Source: Planctomycetota bacterium
Lineage (GTDB): Bacteria > Planctomycetota > Phycisphaerae > FEN-1346
Length of the DNA: 48,430 nucleotides
Direction: 5' to 3'
NCBI GenBank assembly: GCA_030602705.1
Contig: JAUVZF010000024.1
Location: 1-48,430, forward strand
Each line of letters starts with the position of its first letter. Positions within the stretch are counted from its first letter, which is position 1. Under the pieces are notes generated by a model. That model ran no database searches and was not told the DNA's origin. It saw only the letters and a list, made by a program, of their open reading frames with translations. Of the stretch, positions 1-8,293 are shown one piece after another. Position numbers and translations under genes: made by a program.

Positions 1-1102
1 CTTTAATCAGAGCGTTGTGTTTGGTCCAATTACTGATGTACCCATAGTGGATTTTTGTTCCACTCTTCAGAGTTGTGTATTTTTTCTTCTGGTCTCCCGG
101 CAGTGGAGGAATAGGCAGATTCATCCAGTTGCGGTATCCGAGGCCAAAGTACGCGTCACGCCGCAGCGGTCTGTCCGGCGTTCCACCGGTAACCTGAGCG
201 CCGTCAGCAACGTTCCAATCTCTGTTAACAAACTGATTCTGTCCGTGTGAACACTGCGCACCGTCCATCAGGACAACCTTCGCACCCTTATTGACCGACA
301 CCGATGCCGGCCCCATGCTGATGAACCGGCTGTCGCGACCAACAATGAAGGTGCCCGATTTGATTCCGACTTCGTCCAGTATGCGCACATACCCGATCAT
401 CTCGGTTGACTTTCCCGACGCCTTGTCGTGTACCATATACGTGGTGATGGAGCGCGCACGCCTGCCGTCTTGCATCCAGGGGTTCTTCGCCTTCGGGTCG
501 AAGGGCGTAACAAGTCTCTCGTCGTGTATTTGTTTCAGCTTGCCGTCTTCGGGCCAGTCCTGCCGAAGAAACGTGTCTCGGTTTCCTGCGAATGTCATAT
601 TCCTCCAAGAGGTGACCATGCCATTGTTGCGAACCCATAAGTTCCCAAAGATCGAAAAATTCCCGCCACTCTCCACGCTGAAAGTGGCGCCCTGGCCGAT
701 GGTCAGGTGTCGGCAGGCGTAATTCTGCACCCCCATCGCCACTGCGTACGGCTTGTCGGCGTCCGGTATGATGATGTCCGTATTCATATCTGGAATCGCG
801 GCGGCCGGCTTGCCCGTTGCAGCGTCGACCCAGTTGGCCGGGTCCTTTGGATCGATCTTTGGGCCCCGTCTGCTGCTCGCCTTGCCCGGGTGTCCCCAGA
901 TCAGTAACCGTGCCTTCGGCCACTTCTCTTTCTGGAAGTATTCGTCGCCGACGAGCATCGGCCAGGCTTTCTTGCTGCCATACTGCGGGTTGTCTGCGGT
1001 GGGCTTCGAGGTAATCGCCTTGATGATCGCCTTGATATCCAGCGCACTGGCCTGCAAGGCGAAACCAAGAACTGCAATTAGAACGATTAGTGTTTTCTTC
1101 AT
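1..1102 (-). CDS. Secreted protein of unknown function (3' end outside window)
   Basis: An open frame of 367 codons runs from an ATG at 1102 to the window edge with no stop, so the C-terminus is missing. The start has a GGAG ribosome site 7 bases upstream. The protein begins with a clear Sec signal peptide (Lys-Lys, a hydrophobic core, then an Ala-Ser-Ala cleavage region near residue 20). Residues about 125-165 read as short alternating hydrophobic strands with Gly/Asn turns (HLTIGQGATFSVESGGNF, then IFGNLWVRNNGMV), the look of a right-handed beta-helix or G8-like surface protein. I do not recognise a catalytic motif. Base composition is visibly less GC-rich than in the genes that follow, which may mean acquisition. 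Export is likely; the function is unknown. Confidence 0.8.
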   Translation of the reverse strand, partial: MKKTLIVLIAVLGFALQASALDIKAIIKAITSKPTADNPQYGSKKAWPMLVGDEYFQKEKWPKARLLIWGHPGKASSRRGPKIDPKDPANWVDAATGKPAAAIPDMNTDIIIPDADKPYAVAMGVQNYACRHLTIGQGATFSVESGGNFSIFGNLWVRNNGMVTSWRNMTFAGNRDTFLRQDWPEDGKLKQIHDERLVTPFDPKAKNPWMQDGRRARSITTYMVHDKASGKSTEMIGYVRILDEVGIKSGTFIVGRDSRFISMGPASVSVNKGAKVVLMDGAQCSHGQNQFVNRDWNVADGAQVTGGTPDRPLRRDAYFGLGYRNWMNLPIPPLPGDQKKKYTTLKSGTKIHYGYISNWTKHNALIK

Positions 1103-1142
1103 GTCTTTGCTCCTATCTTGGCTAATGTCCGCTCCAAAACGA

Positions 1143-1332
1143 TTACTTCTCGCCTTGAATCAACTTAATGGCCTTGCCGGCGAAGCGTTTTCCCATTTCG
1201 GTGTATCCTTCCGGCGTCATATGGAGGCCATGTTTGGGGTCCGTTCAAGTCGTCGGCATCGATCCACTCGCCGCGCGGTGACTTCCCCGCAACCGCGACC
1301 TGCGCCTTGCGAACGATCTCCCATCTCCTCTC
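1143..1332 (-). pseudogene. C-terminal remnant of an SGNH/sialate O-acetylesterase-like hydrolase, frameshifted
   Basis: On the minus strand one frame reads WEIVRKAQVAVAGKSPRGEW and then IDADDLN. After a one-base shift near 1235 the next frame continues DPKHGLHMTPEGYTEMGKRF up to a stop at 1143-1145. Together this is the typical tail of SGNH esterases: the Asp/His pair (D..H) followed by the GY..mG.R.A helix. The N-terminal part with the catalytic Ser is absent: an in-frame stop at 1333-1335 and a repeat copy (from 1342) replace it. I therefore call it a decayed remnant. It ends 40 bases upstream of the secreted gene that starts at 1102, so the two may once have been neighbours in a polysaccharide-related locus. 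The family call rests on the motif alone. Confidence 0.6.
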
Positions 1333-1341
1333 TTACCGTCT

Positions 1342-1542
1342 GTAACCGTTCAGGCCTTTGGGTGGCCTCCGGATGCTCGGCGAGCGGGCAACGCACCTGC
1401 CGCCAGGCATCCAAACCGTTCAACCGATAGGTCCGTAGAAGGCATCGCCTTTTTTCCTGTTTGCACGTAACCGTTCAGGCCCTTTGGGGGCCTCGGATGC
1501 TCTGCAAGCCGGGCGGGCGCGCCCGGCGTGGAACATCCAAAC
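1342..1542. repeat. Two direct copies of a ~75-bp hairpin repeat
   Basis: Copies at 1342-1416 and 1467-1542 share the start GTAACCGTTCAGGC, a centre with TTTGGG.GGCCTC and GGATGCTC, and the end CATCCAAAC. The middle parts differ but each can fold. One copy abuts the esterase remnant and may have broken it. Confidence 0.65.
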
Positions 1543-1875
1543 TTACTCTTAGGGTGCAACATGCCGCCCTCGCTGCCGTTGTGTGTCAAGCACGTTCCCC
1601 AGAACATGCCACACCACAACGATTATGTCACAGCAAACCGCTACGTTTTTAGCGTCCCCGGCGTCACGCGACGCCGGGCATGGTCTACCGTGCCTGTATT
1701 CTACCCCCCTCGCGCTCCGTCAACCTTTTTTGCCGTTTTGTCTGGAGCGCCGTGGGCTTGCGTCCTCCGTCTTCACAGCGCCGCTCGCTTACGCGCGCGG
1801 CTAGTCAGCATGTAGGCCGGGGCAAAGCGAAGCGTCGCCCCGGCAGCATCGCAAGGAGCCGGGGCGCGCCACGGC
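1543..1875. other. Non-coding stretch with an inverted repeat at its end
   Basis: No convincing gene is seen here. The last part (1813-1879) is bounded by GTAGGCCGGGGC and CCACGGCCTAC, an inverted repeat that overlaps the stop codon of the oxidoreductase gene at 1876. The rest shows no repeat or motif that I can name. Confidence 0.5.
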
Positions 1876-4800
1876 CTACTTCTTCTCGGCCAACACCGCC
1901 GCGGCGTGGCGAGCGTAGTGGCCGCGCAGGTCGGCGGCGTAGGCGCGCAGGATCGTCTCGCCCACCCCCTCGTGGTCGCCGCAGCGATACAGCGCGCGGG
2001 CGAGCACGAGTTCGCGCAGCGAGTTGCTCCGCGGGACGGTGGACGTGCGGCTCGGCTCGGTCTGGGCCTTGGCGGCATCGACCGTCGGCGTGGCGTAGCC
2101 GGTCATGCCCCGCTTGGCGAGGAGCGCCGCCAGCGCCGCGGCGGCCCGTTTCAGTTCGGCCTTCGACGCGCCCGCACCCGCCAGCGCCTCAAGCGCCAGT
2201 GCACACGCCCGGTGGTGCGAGAACTCCTTCGAGGCATCCAGCAGCGCCACCTTCTCGAGGATCGGCGCCAGGGCCCGCCCGTCGCGCGTCCGCCCCAGGG
2301 CGATGATGTAGGAATCGAGCGAACTGATGCTCATGCCGAACTGCCCCATGCCGCGGTAGTTCCACCCCTTGTCGAACGCCTCGGCGCTTCGGACCTGCCG
2401 GATGAGCGTTGCGGCGCCCGCCGGGTCCCACATCATCCCAAGGATGTGCGCATAGGCGAGCGCCTCGCCGGCCGACCCGGCGGCCTTGTGGGCCTGGCGC
2501 AAGAGCGGCACGGCCGTCTCGGGCTGCGCGAGGATGACCGCCAGCGCCGCGTGCCCGCCGCCCGTCTTGCCGGCGTTTCGGACGGCCTCCGCCACCCGTT
2601 CCTTCGGCAGCGGGAACGAGTCCTTGAACTCCAGGACCGCCTCCGGCAGCGACCCCTTCGCGACCAGGTGCTCCTGGACGCTCCGCAGGTCGATGTTGCG
2701 GATACTGGCAGCGCTTCGTGCCGCAATCGCCCCGGCCGTCCCGGCGGCGTAGCCCTGGTTCTGCACGCACGGCTGCATCCGGATGACGGGGATGGCGTCG
2801 CGGTGGGCGCTCACGCCCAGGCCCGTCACGACGATGCCGTCGAGCCCCTTCGGCAACAGCGCACGAAACGGCACGTACACCGTCAGGCCCGCGCGGTCGG
2901 GCGGACGCAGCAGAAAGATCGGGTGCACCGTAAAGCCGTGGCTGTCGAAGTTCGACTTGTGCACCGAGATGGTGTCGGGCCACGTGCGGCCGAGCATCAT
3001 GTCCATCGGCGTGATGGTCGCGTCGCCGACGATTCGCCGCCGCTCGCGCGTATCGACCAGTTGCCCCAGGTCGTACGCGCCGCGGAACTTTTCGCGCGCC
3101 GTGACGAACAGGTGCCAGAAGTCCACCACGTCGGTGTCGTCGGCGAACGTGTAATCGGTGTTCGTGTAGCCGGCGCCGAGTTGGATGGGCGGCAGGCCGG
3201 TGCCCTGGACGCCCATGTGCCCGGCGCCGGTATAGGTCGTCTCGGCGCCGGCGGCTGCGGCGATGTCGGCGTTGCCGGTCGAGTCGATGACGGTCTTCGC
3301 GAGCACCACGCCGCGCCCCTCGGGCGTCGCGACGACCGCGCCCTTGACGGTTCCGTCCTCGACGAAGGCCCCGCACCCGAGGCACCAGAACCAGACCTCG
3401 GTGCCGGCCTTGCGGTTCGCCCGCCGCCAGTATTCGGCCTTGCCGATGCCCCAGACGCGTGCCCCGATGGCCTTGGTGCCCTCGTCGGCCTCGGCCGTAA
3501 AACCGCCGCGATATCCGTAATAGTACTTGGTAATCATGCCGAGCGTCCCGACGCCGCCCAGGCCGTGCAGGTACTCGACGACGAGCGTCCTGGCCTTGTG
3601 GCGCCCGGCCCCGATGCCGGCGGGCGCGCCGCCCGTCCCGCCGCCGATCACCACGACGTCGTAGGTGCCGAGGACGGGCAGGCTCCGCTCATTCGAAGGG
3701 ATGGTCGGCAGTCCTCGTTGCGTCGGTCGCACGCCGCCGAGGAACTCGCGGACGTCGCCGCCGGTGGCGGGTTGGTCCTTCGCGCCGGTCAGGCGGACGC
3801 CGTCGAGTTTGCCGATTTGCTTCGCCTCGGCCGCCGCCGCCTGGCCGATCCGCGCGCCGACGGCCATCAGCGCCGTCGGTCGCAGCAAGCGCGCCGCCAC
3901 GTCGCGCGGCACGTCGGCGCAGCCGCCCAGGACGTACAGCCGCTCGGGCGCCGCCGGGCGGAAGGCGTCGAGGTCGGCCTTCGCGGCGCCCGGCCACTCG
4001 CCCGTCATGCTCGCCCGGCCTTTGACGGAGTCGGGCGGAACCTGGAAGGGTATCTCCGAGGCGTCCAACTGCCGCGGGTGGAACGTGGCGTCGATGGCCT
4101 TCTGGTTCGCCTCGGCGAAGGAGGCGTACGAAGAGTCGGCCATCGGCAGTCGGAGCGTGTACTCGATGATCTCGGCCGCCCCGAACCGAAGGCCGACCTT
4201 GCGGCCGGAGACGCCCCCGGCCTTCTGAACGTCGCCGCCGATGACGACTCGCTTGAACTCGTGCGTCCCCTTCGGAAAGGGGCGGAACTCGGCCCCGGCG
4301 ATCCGTGCGGCGGCGGCCCGGTCGGTCGCGTCGATGATGACCTTCGCCAGGACCGCCTGCCGCCCCGACCGGTTCGCCATGACGATGCCGGCCGGCTTGC
4401 CGGCGGCGTCGGTCAGGACATCCGTCACGTAGCAGCCGAAGAGGAACTTCACGCCGGCCGCCAGCGCCGCCTCGTCGAGCGCCTTCTTGACGTGCATCGG
4501 CCGCACGGGGCCGCGACTGACGGGAGCGCCGGCGGCCACCGCGTCGGCGGGCGTCAGCCCCTTCGGTCGCAGGAGCATGATCTCGCCGAGAAGGATTCGC
4601 TTCGTGCCCTCGGCCCGTTTGAAACGGAAGCGTGCGTAGCGGATATTCGCACCGATCGCCGCCGTCGCGGTGATCGATTTGCCGCCCGATGCGCCGGGCC
4701 GCAGCGCGACGGCGTCGGTCCAGGCCTTCCCGTCGGCCGATGTCTCGACGGTCGCGCCGCCGAGTCCGAAGTCGCCCGCGCGCCGGAACACGACGGCCCG

Positions 4801-5319
4801 CACCTCGGCCACGTCATGCGGCTTGCCGAGGTCGCACAGAATCGTCACGTCGCCGTCGTACTGGACGCTCTCGGTCTCGGGGGGGCCGAGGCGGCCGTCG
4901 GTCAGGCGGGGGGGCCTCCGGTCCTTGTGGACGCCGGCCGACGGCAGGTCAGCCTTGTAGGTAAAGGGAAGGGCACGCGGGTCCTTCTCGGCGGGCACCT
5001 CGCCGGTGTCGGAGAAGAGTTTGAGTCCGAGCGGCGTGGGCGGCGTCTCGCCCGCTTCGAGCCACAGGCGTTTCGTCGCGCAGATGTCCTCCCCCAGATA
5101 CGTCCGCGGGGCCGCAAGGAAGACCGTAGCGCCGGCCTTCGCGGCAGCCACGGCCGCCTCGACCCCGGCGGTCGAACCGCCCACGACCACCACGTCCACG
5201 TCGTAGGCCACGGGGATCCGGCGCGCCGACTCGTTCACCACGGGCGCACCCACGACCGCAGTCGCCCAGCCGAGGACCAGTACCGCGCCGGCCGCCATCG
5301 AGAGTAGGAGCCCGTTCAT
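1876..5319 (-). CDS. Secreted double FAD-dependent oxidoreductase with a discoidin-like insert
   Basis: This 1147-aa protein starts at the ATG at 5319, with AAGG 8 bases upstream. The same frame stays open further upstream through a tandem repeat, but that part is repeat sequence. A signal peptide occupies residues 1-25. A first FAD-binding Rossmann motif (VVVVGGSTAGVEAAVAAAKA, about residue 43) starts a PF12831-type oxidoreductase half. It is interrupted at about 137-255 by a discoidin/F5/8C-like beta domain (VETSADGKAW, IRYARFRFKR). A second, separate FAD motif (YDVVVIGGGTGGAPAGIGAG) lies near residue 553. The last ~240 residues are alpha-helical and repeat-like, perhaps HEAT. The family often acts on unknown substrates in the periplasm of planctomycetes. 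The substrate cannot be read from the sequence. The stop codon sits in a GTAGGCCGTG repeat motif. Confidence 0.85.
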   Translation of the reverse strand: MNGLLLSMAAGAVLVLGWATAVVGAPVVNESARRIPVAYDVDVVVVGGSTAGVEAAVAAAKAGATVFLAAPRTYLGEDICATKRLWLEAGETPPTPLGLKLFSDTGEVPAEKDPRALPFTYKADLPSAGVHKDRRPPRLTDGRLGPPETESVQYDGDVTILCDLGKPHDVAEVRAVVFRRAGDFGLGGATVETSADGKAWTDAVALRPGASGGKSITATAAIGANIRYARFRFKRAEGTKRILLGEIMLLRPKGLTPADAVAAGAPVSRGPVRPMHVKKALDEAALAAGVKFLFGCYVTDVLTDAAGKPAGIVMANRSGRQAVLAKVIIDATDRAAAARIAGAEFRPFPKGTHEFKRVVIGGDVQKAGGVSGRKVGLRFGAAEIIEYTLRLPMADSSYASFAEANQKAIDATFHPRQLDASEIPFQVPPDSVKGRASMTGEWPGAAKADLDAFRPAAPERLYVLGGCADVPRDVAARLLRPTALMAVGARIGQAAAAEAKQIGKLDGVRLTGAKDQPATGGDVREFLGGVRPTQRGLPTIPSNERSLPVLGTYDVVVIGGGTGGAPAGIGAGRHKARTLVVEYLHGLGGVGTLGMITKYYYGYRGGFTAEADEGTKAIGARVWGIGKAEYWRRANRKAGTEVWFWCLGCGAFVEDGTVKGAVVATPEGRGVVLAKTVIDSTGNADIAAAAGAETTYTGAGHMGVQGTGLPPIQLGAGYTNTDYTFADDTDVVDFWHLFVTAREKFRGAYDLGQLVDTRERRRIVGDATITPMDMMLGRTWPDTISVHKSNFDSHGFTVHPIFLLRPPDRAGLTVYVPFRALLPKGLDGIVVTGLGVSAHRDAIPVIRMQPCVQNQGYAAGTAGAIAARSAASIRNIDLRSVQEHLVAKGSLPEAVLEFKDSFPLPKERVAEAVRNAGKTGGGHAALAVILAQPETAVPLLRQAHKAAGSAGEALAYAHILGMMWDPAGAATLIRQVRSAEAFDKGWNYRGMGQFGMSISSLDSYIIALGRTRDGRALAPILEKVALLDASKEFSHHRACALALEALAGAGASKAELKRAAAALAALLAKRGMTGYATPTVDAAKAQTEPSRTSTVPRSNSLRELVLARALYRCGDHEGVGETILRAYAADLRGHYARHAAAVLAEKK

Positions 5320-5379
5320 GGCATCCGCCTTTCCGGTTCGAGACGTGCCCGCGCAGTATAACCCGCCGGGCAAACGATT

Positions 5380-5721
5380 GAAACGCGCCGCGCAAGCGCG
5401 GCGGCTAACGGCCCCACGGCAGTTCGGGCGCCCGCTGAAACGCGCCGCGCAAGCGCGGCGGCTAACGGCCCCACGACAGTTCGGGCGCCCGCTGAAACGC
5501 GCCGCGCAAGCGCGGCGGCTAACGGCCACACGACAGTTCGGGCGCCCGCTGAAACGCGCCGCGCAAGCGCGGCGGCTAACGGCCCCACGGCAGTTCGGGC
5601 GCCCGCTGAAACGCGCCGCGCAAGCGCGGCGGCTAACGGCCACACGGCAGTTCGGGCGCCCGCTGAAACGCGCCGCGCAAGCGCGGCGGCTAACGGCCAC
5701 ACGGCAGTTCGGGCGCCCGCC
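5380..5721. repeat. Six tandem copies of a 57-bp unit carrying family A (GGCTAAC) hairpins
   Basis: Copies begin at 5380, 5437, 5494, 5551, 5608 and 5665 and are nearly identical; they differ only at a few positions (C/A and G/A within GGCC.CACG.CAG). Each unit holds the palindrome CGCCGCGCAAGCGCGGCGG followed by CTAAC, the conserved tail of the family A hairpins, plus a second small palindrome GGGCGCCC. Because 57 is divisible by 3, one minus-strand frame stays open through all six copies into the oxidoreductase gene. Confidence 0.95.
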
Positions 5722-5731
5722 TTGTTCGCCA

Positions 5732-5763
5732 CAGCGTGAGGCCTGACGCTGGGCACGGCCTAC
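5732..5763 (-). repeat. GTAG-headed hairpin at the rodA stop codon
   Basis: On the minus strand GTAGGCCGTG is followed by a hairpin with CAGCGT/ACGCTG arms (5732-5751). The TAG of the motif is the stop codon of the rodA-like gene. The same ten bases supply the stop of the oxidoreductase gene at 1876-1878. Confidence 0.55.
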
Positions 5764-7250
5764 TCCCGCCACTCAAACGGCCGCGGGGCGATCAGGTACA
5801 GCCGCCGCACCGCCACGTTGCACAACAGGCCCAGGGCCAGGAAGGAACTGACGAGACTCGACCCGCCGTACGACATGAGCGGCAGCGGGATGCCCGTTAT
5901 CGGCATCAGGCCGATGCTCATCGCGATGTTCAGAAAACTCTGGGCCGCCACCAGCGCCACCACGCCCACCACCAGCAGTTTGCCGTACGGTTCGGTGGTC
6001 GAGAAACTGACGTCCACGCCCAACAGGCAGATCACGCCGTACAGAAGCACCACGCCGGCCGCGCCCAGGAAGCCGAACTGCTCCGCCAGCGTCGGATACA
6101 GAAAGTCCGTGTGCGCCTCCGGCAGGAACCCGTAACGGGTCTGCGTCCCTTCGAGCCACCCCCGTCCCGTGAGTCCTCCGGCCCCGACCGCCACCTTCGC
6201 CTGGAACAGTTGGTGGCCGTAACCCGCGAGCAGGCTTCCGAAGAAGAACCGCAGGGCGTCGAAACTCTTGGGCCCGGGCCCGTCGTCGAGTGCCACGAAC
6301 AGGGCCTCCCGCGCCTCGGCGAACTCCCGTTTGTCCTTGCCCCACGAGACGGCCGTCGCCAGCCGCCACAGACGGAACCGCCACGTGCCCGTGACCTCGC
6401 GCACGAGGTCGGCCTTTTCGATGTCGGTCATCCGGGCGAGGCACGAGACGGGGGCATGGTTGGCGGCCGCCGACGGTTTGTCGGTATCGGCGTTCTTGTT
6501 GTCCGCAGCGCCGCCGTCGCCGTTCGGCTTCGGCGCCAGCGCGAAGTGCATCCGTTCGGCGCAGCCGTGCAGCAGCCACGAGTCGATGCGCATCCGCTGG
6601 TACCCGCGCATCGAGGAGTAGAAGACGGGCACCATCGCAAGGCCCATCGCCATGATCGCCACCAGGTGCTTGCCGCGCGCCCCCGCCGCGAACAGCATCA
6701 GGAACAGGATCGGCAGGAACAGCATGGCGGTGCCCAGGTCGGGCTGGTACAGGATCAGCGCCGTGGGCACGAGCGCCATCACGAAGGGCACGAGCAGCCC
6801 GGTGAAGGTCCGATAGTTCTTGCGGAACCTGAGGTAATACGCCAGCGACAGGATGAAGGCGATCTTCATCAACTCCGACGGCTGGAGTTTCAGGCTCGTC
6901 CCCGGGATGTTGATCCATGAGTACGCATAGTTGGTGGGGTAGATGAACCGCGGGATCGTCCAGCCGCGGTTCCGCATCCCCGCCAGCACCACCAGGGCCA
7001 GCAGACTGACGGCGTAAAGGGCGTAACTGTACTTCGCCAGGCGAACGTAACTCGGAACCAGGGCCAGGACGAACACCGCCATCGCCGCAGCCAGAAACAC
7101 GGCCTGCCTGCCGGCGGGGGTGCCCCAGAACGGGTCGCCTTCGCCGCCCGCCGTGGCCGCGTAGATGCCCGCGATGCCCAGCCCCGACAGCCCCAGCGCC
7201 GCCGCCAGGAGCAGCCACGGAAATCGGTAGAAATAGTCGGCTCGCAGCAC
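5760..7250 (-). CDS. rodA: RodA/FtsW-family (SEDS) peptidoglycan glycosyltransferase with a large loop insert
   Basis: SEDS proteins polymerise lipid II into peptidoglycan; RodA does so in the elongation machinery in the inner membrane. About ten hydrophobic segments are visible, with the family motifs LKLQPSELMKIAFIL (about 120-134), YQPDLGTAMLFLP (168-180), AVGAGGLTGRGWLEGTQ (about 354-370), FLPEAHTDF and the C-terminal PLPLMSYGGSSL. There is no ATG; I chose GTG at 7250 (496 aa), just before the first membrane segment, and a GTG slightly upstream is possible. Residues about 228-342 are an extra ~115 residues, with an Asp/Ala/Asn-rich linker, in the large external loop. The usual short D-P-x-G-x-G-Y loop motif is not clearly present. 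No PBP2 or mre gene is adjacent. Confidence 0.9.
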   Translation of the reverse strand: MLRADYFYRFPWLLLAAALGLSGLGIAGIYAATAGGEGDPFWGTPAGRQAVFLAAAMAVFVLALVPSYVRLAKYSYALYAVSLLALVVLAGMRNRGWTIPRFIYPTNYAYSWINIPGTSLKLQPSELMKIAFILSLAYYLRFRKNYRTFTGLLVPFVMALVPTALILYQPDLGTAMLFLPILFLMLFAAGARGKHLVAIMAMGLAMVPVFYSSMRGYQRMRIDSWLLHGCAERMHFALAPKPNGDGGAADNKNADTDKPSAAANHAPVSCLARMTDIEKADLVREVTGTWRFRLWRLATAVSWGKDKREFAEAREALFVALDDGPGPKSFDALRFFFGSLLAGYGHQLFQAKVAVGAGGLTGRGWLEGTQTRYGFLPEAHTDFLYPTLAEQFGFLGAAGVVLLYGVICLLGVDVSFSTTEPYGKLLVVGVVALVAAQSFLNIAMSIGLMPITGIPLPLMSYGGSSLVSSFLALGLLCNVAVRRLYLIAPRPFEWRE

Positions 7251-7288
7251 GGGCGGTCGCCCCGATTCCGGACCCACGAGAAGCCGTC

Positions 7289-7318
7289 TTGTGGACGGCC
7301 AGGGGTCGAGAGTATAAT
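7289..7318 (+). promoter_or_regulatory. Probable sigma-70 promoter for the LolA-like lipoprotein gene
   Basis: TTGTGG at 7289-7294, an 18-base spacer and a perfect TATAAT at 7313-7318, some 47 bases before the chosen start at 7365. A start at 7317 would overlap the -10 box, which argues for the downstream start. Confidence 0.6.
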
Positions 7319-7364
7319 GGCTGGCCGGTCGCGCGGCCAGGGATATGCGCGAAAGGCCCACTTG

Positions 7365-8246
7365 ATGATGGACGCACGGAGTCATCGCAACGGATGCTGG
7401 CGCCACGGCTCGCGGCGGCGGGCCGTGGGCGTCTTTCTGGCAGTGGCCGTCGTGGCTGCGGCCGCCGCAGGATGTTCGCGCTGCGACACGCTCAGCCGCC
7501 GCCTGGACGCCATCGAAGACGAGACCGCCCGGCGGATCGTCCGCGACGCCGTCTGGGCACACGGCTCGAAGTACCGATGGGCCGAGTGCCAGGTCCTGCG
7601 GGCCGAGGTCACCCGGACCGAACACCGGCCGCACGGCGACGCCGACACCCACGAGGTCTGGCTGCTGGACCCGGTCGGCGGGCGCTTCCGCATCGAGAGG
7701 CCCGCACGCCGCGAGGTGACCGTCTTCGACGGGTCGCGCCTGCGCCTCTTCCGCAACGGGGCGGAAACGACCGACCTGGCGGCCCGCGGACGGGCGGCCG
7801 GCGACGCCAGGCTCGTCACGGAACTTCTGCCGATGCCGCTCAGCCTCGCACGCGAAGGCTGCGACCTGCTCTACGTCGGCACGCGGACCGGCCCCGGCGA
7901 GGCCCGCACGTGGCACCGTCTCATGGTCACCTGCGGCCCCGCCTCCGGCTATTCGGGCGACGACCGGACCGTCGTGGAGGTCCGCAAGGGGTCCGACCGC
8001 GTGGAGACCGTGCTCATCCGGTGGTCGGAAGACCCGTTCTTCGGGCGTCTGATGCGGGTGCGGATGGAGGACTGGCGTCCGGCCGACGGTCTCGTGATCA
8101 GCCGGCGGTGGCGCTTGACGCCCATCGACGAGGCGGGCGTGCCGACCGGCCCGGTCCTCTACACGATTCGCATCCGGAGCGTCGAGGTGAACCCGAAAGT
8201 GGGCAGGCAGCCGTTCTCGCAGCCGCAGGGACCGCGGCAGAACTAA
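7365..8246 (+). CDS. Lipoprotein with a LolA-like look, unknown function
   Basis: The 293-aa product starts at the first of two adjacent ATGs, with AAAGG 8 bases upstream. The N-terminus has several Arg residues, a hydrophobic stretch (GVFLAVAVVAAAAAGC) and a lipobox Cys, so it should be a lipid-anchored periplasmic or outer-membrane protein. The body resembles LolA/LppX-like half-barrels: repeated beta-strand patterns such as VWLLDPVGGRFRIE and VTVFDGSRLRLFRNG. No catalytic motif is evident. It is divergent from rodA (115 bases between starts) and followed after 47 bases by the TPR gene in the same direction, so the two are probably co-transcribed. Confidence 0.75.
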   Translation: MMDARSHRNGCWRHGSRRRAVGVFLAVAVVAAAAAGCSRCDTLSRRLDAIEDETARRIVRDAVWAHGSKYRWAECQVLRAEVTRTEHRPHGDADTHEVWLLDPVGGRFRIERPARREVTVFDGSRLRLFRNGAETTDLAARGRAAGDARLVTELLPMPLSLAREGCDLLYVGTRTGPGEARTWHRLMVTCGPASGYSGDDRTVVEVRKGSDRVETVLIRWSEDPFFGRLMRVRMEDWRPADGLVISRRWRLTPIDEAGVPTGPVLYTIRIRSVEVNPKVGRQPFSQPQGPRQN

Positions 8247-8293
8247 CTGGCCTGTGCGCGGTGGACTTACCAGGCGTAGCGCAGGGGTAACGA

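Noticed and set aside
1906-5307. A 1133-codon open frame on the plus strand opposite the FAD oxidoreductase gene
   Set aside because: It is the shadow of a GC-rich gene: no domain, a biased Arg/Ala/Gly/Asp composition, and the minus strand has clear FAD motifs.
5380-5721. A CRISPR array or coding repeat domain of the oxidoreductase
   Set aside because: The copies are contiguous without spacers, and the signal peptide at 5319 marks the real N-terminus downstream.
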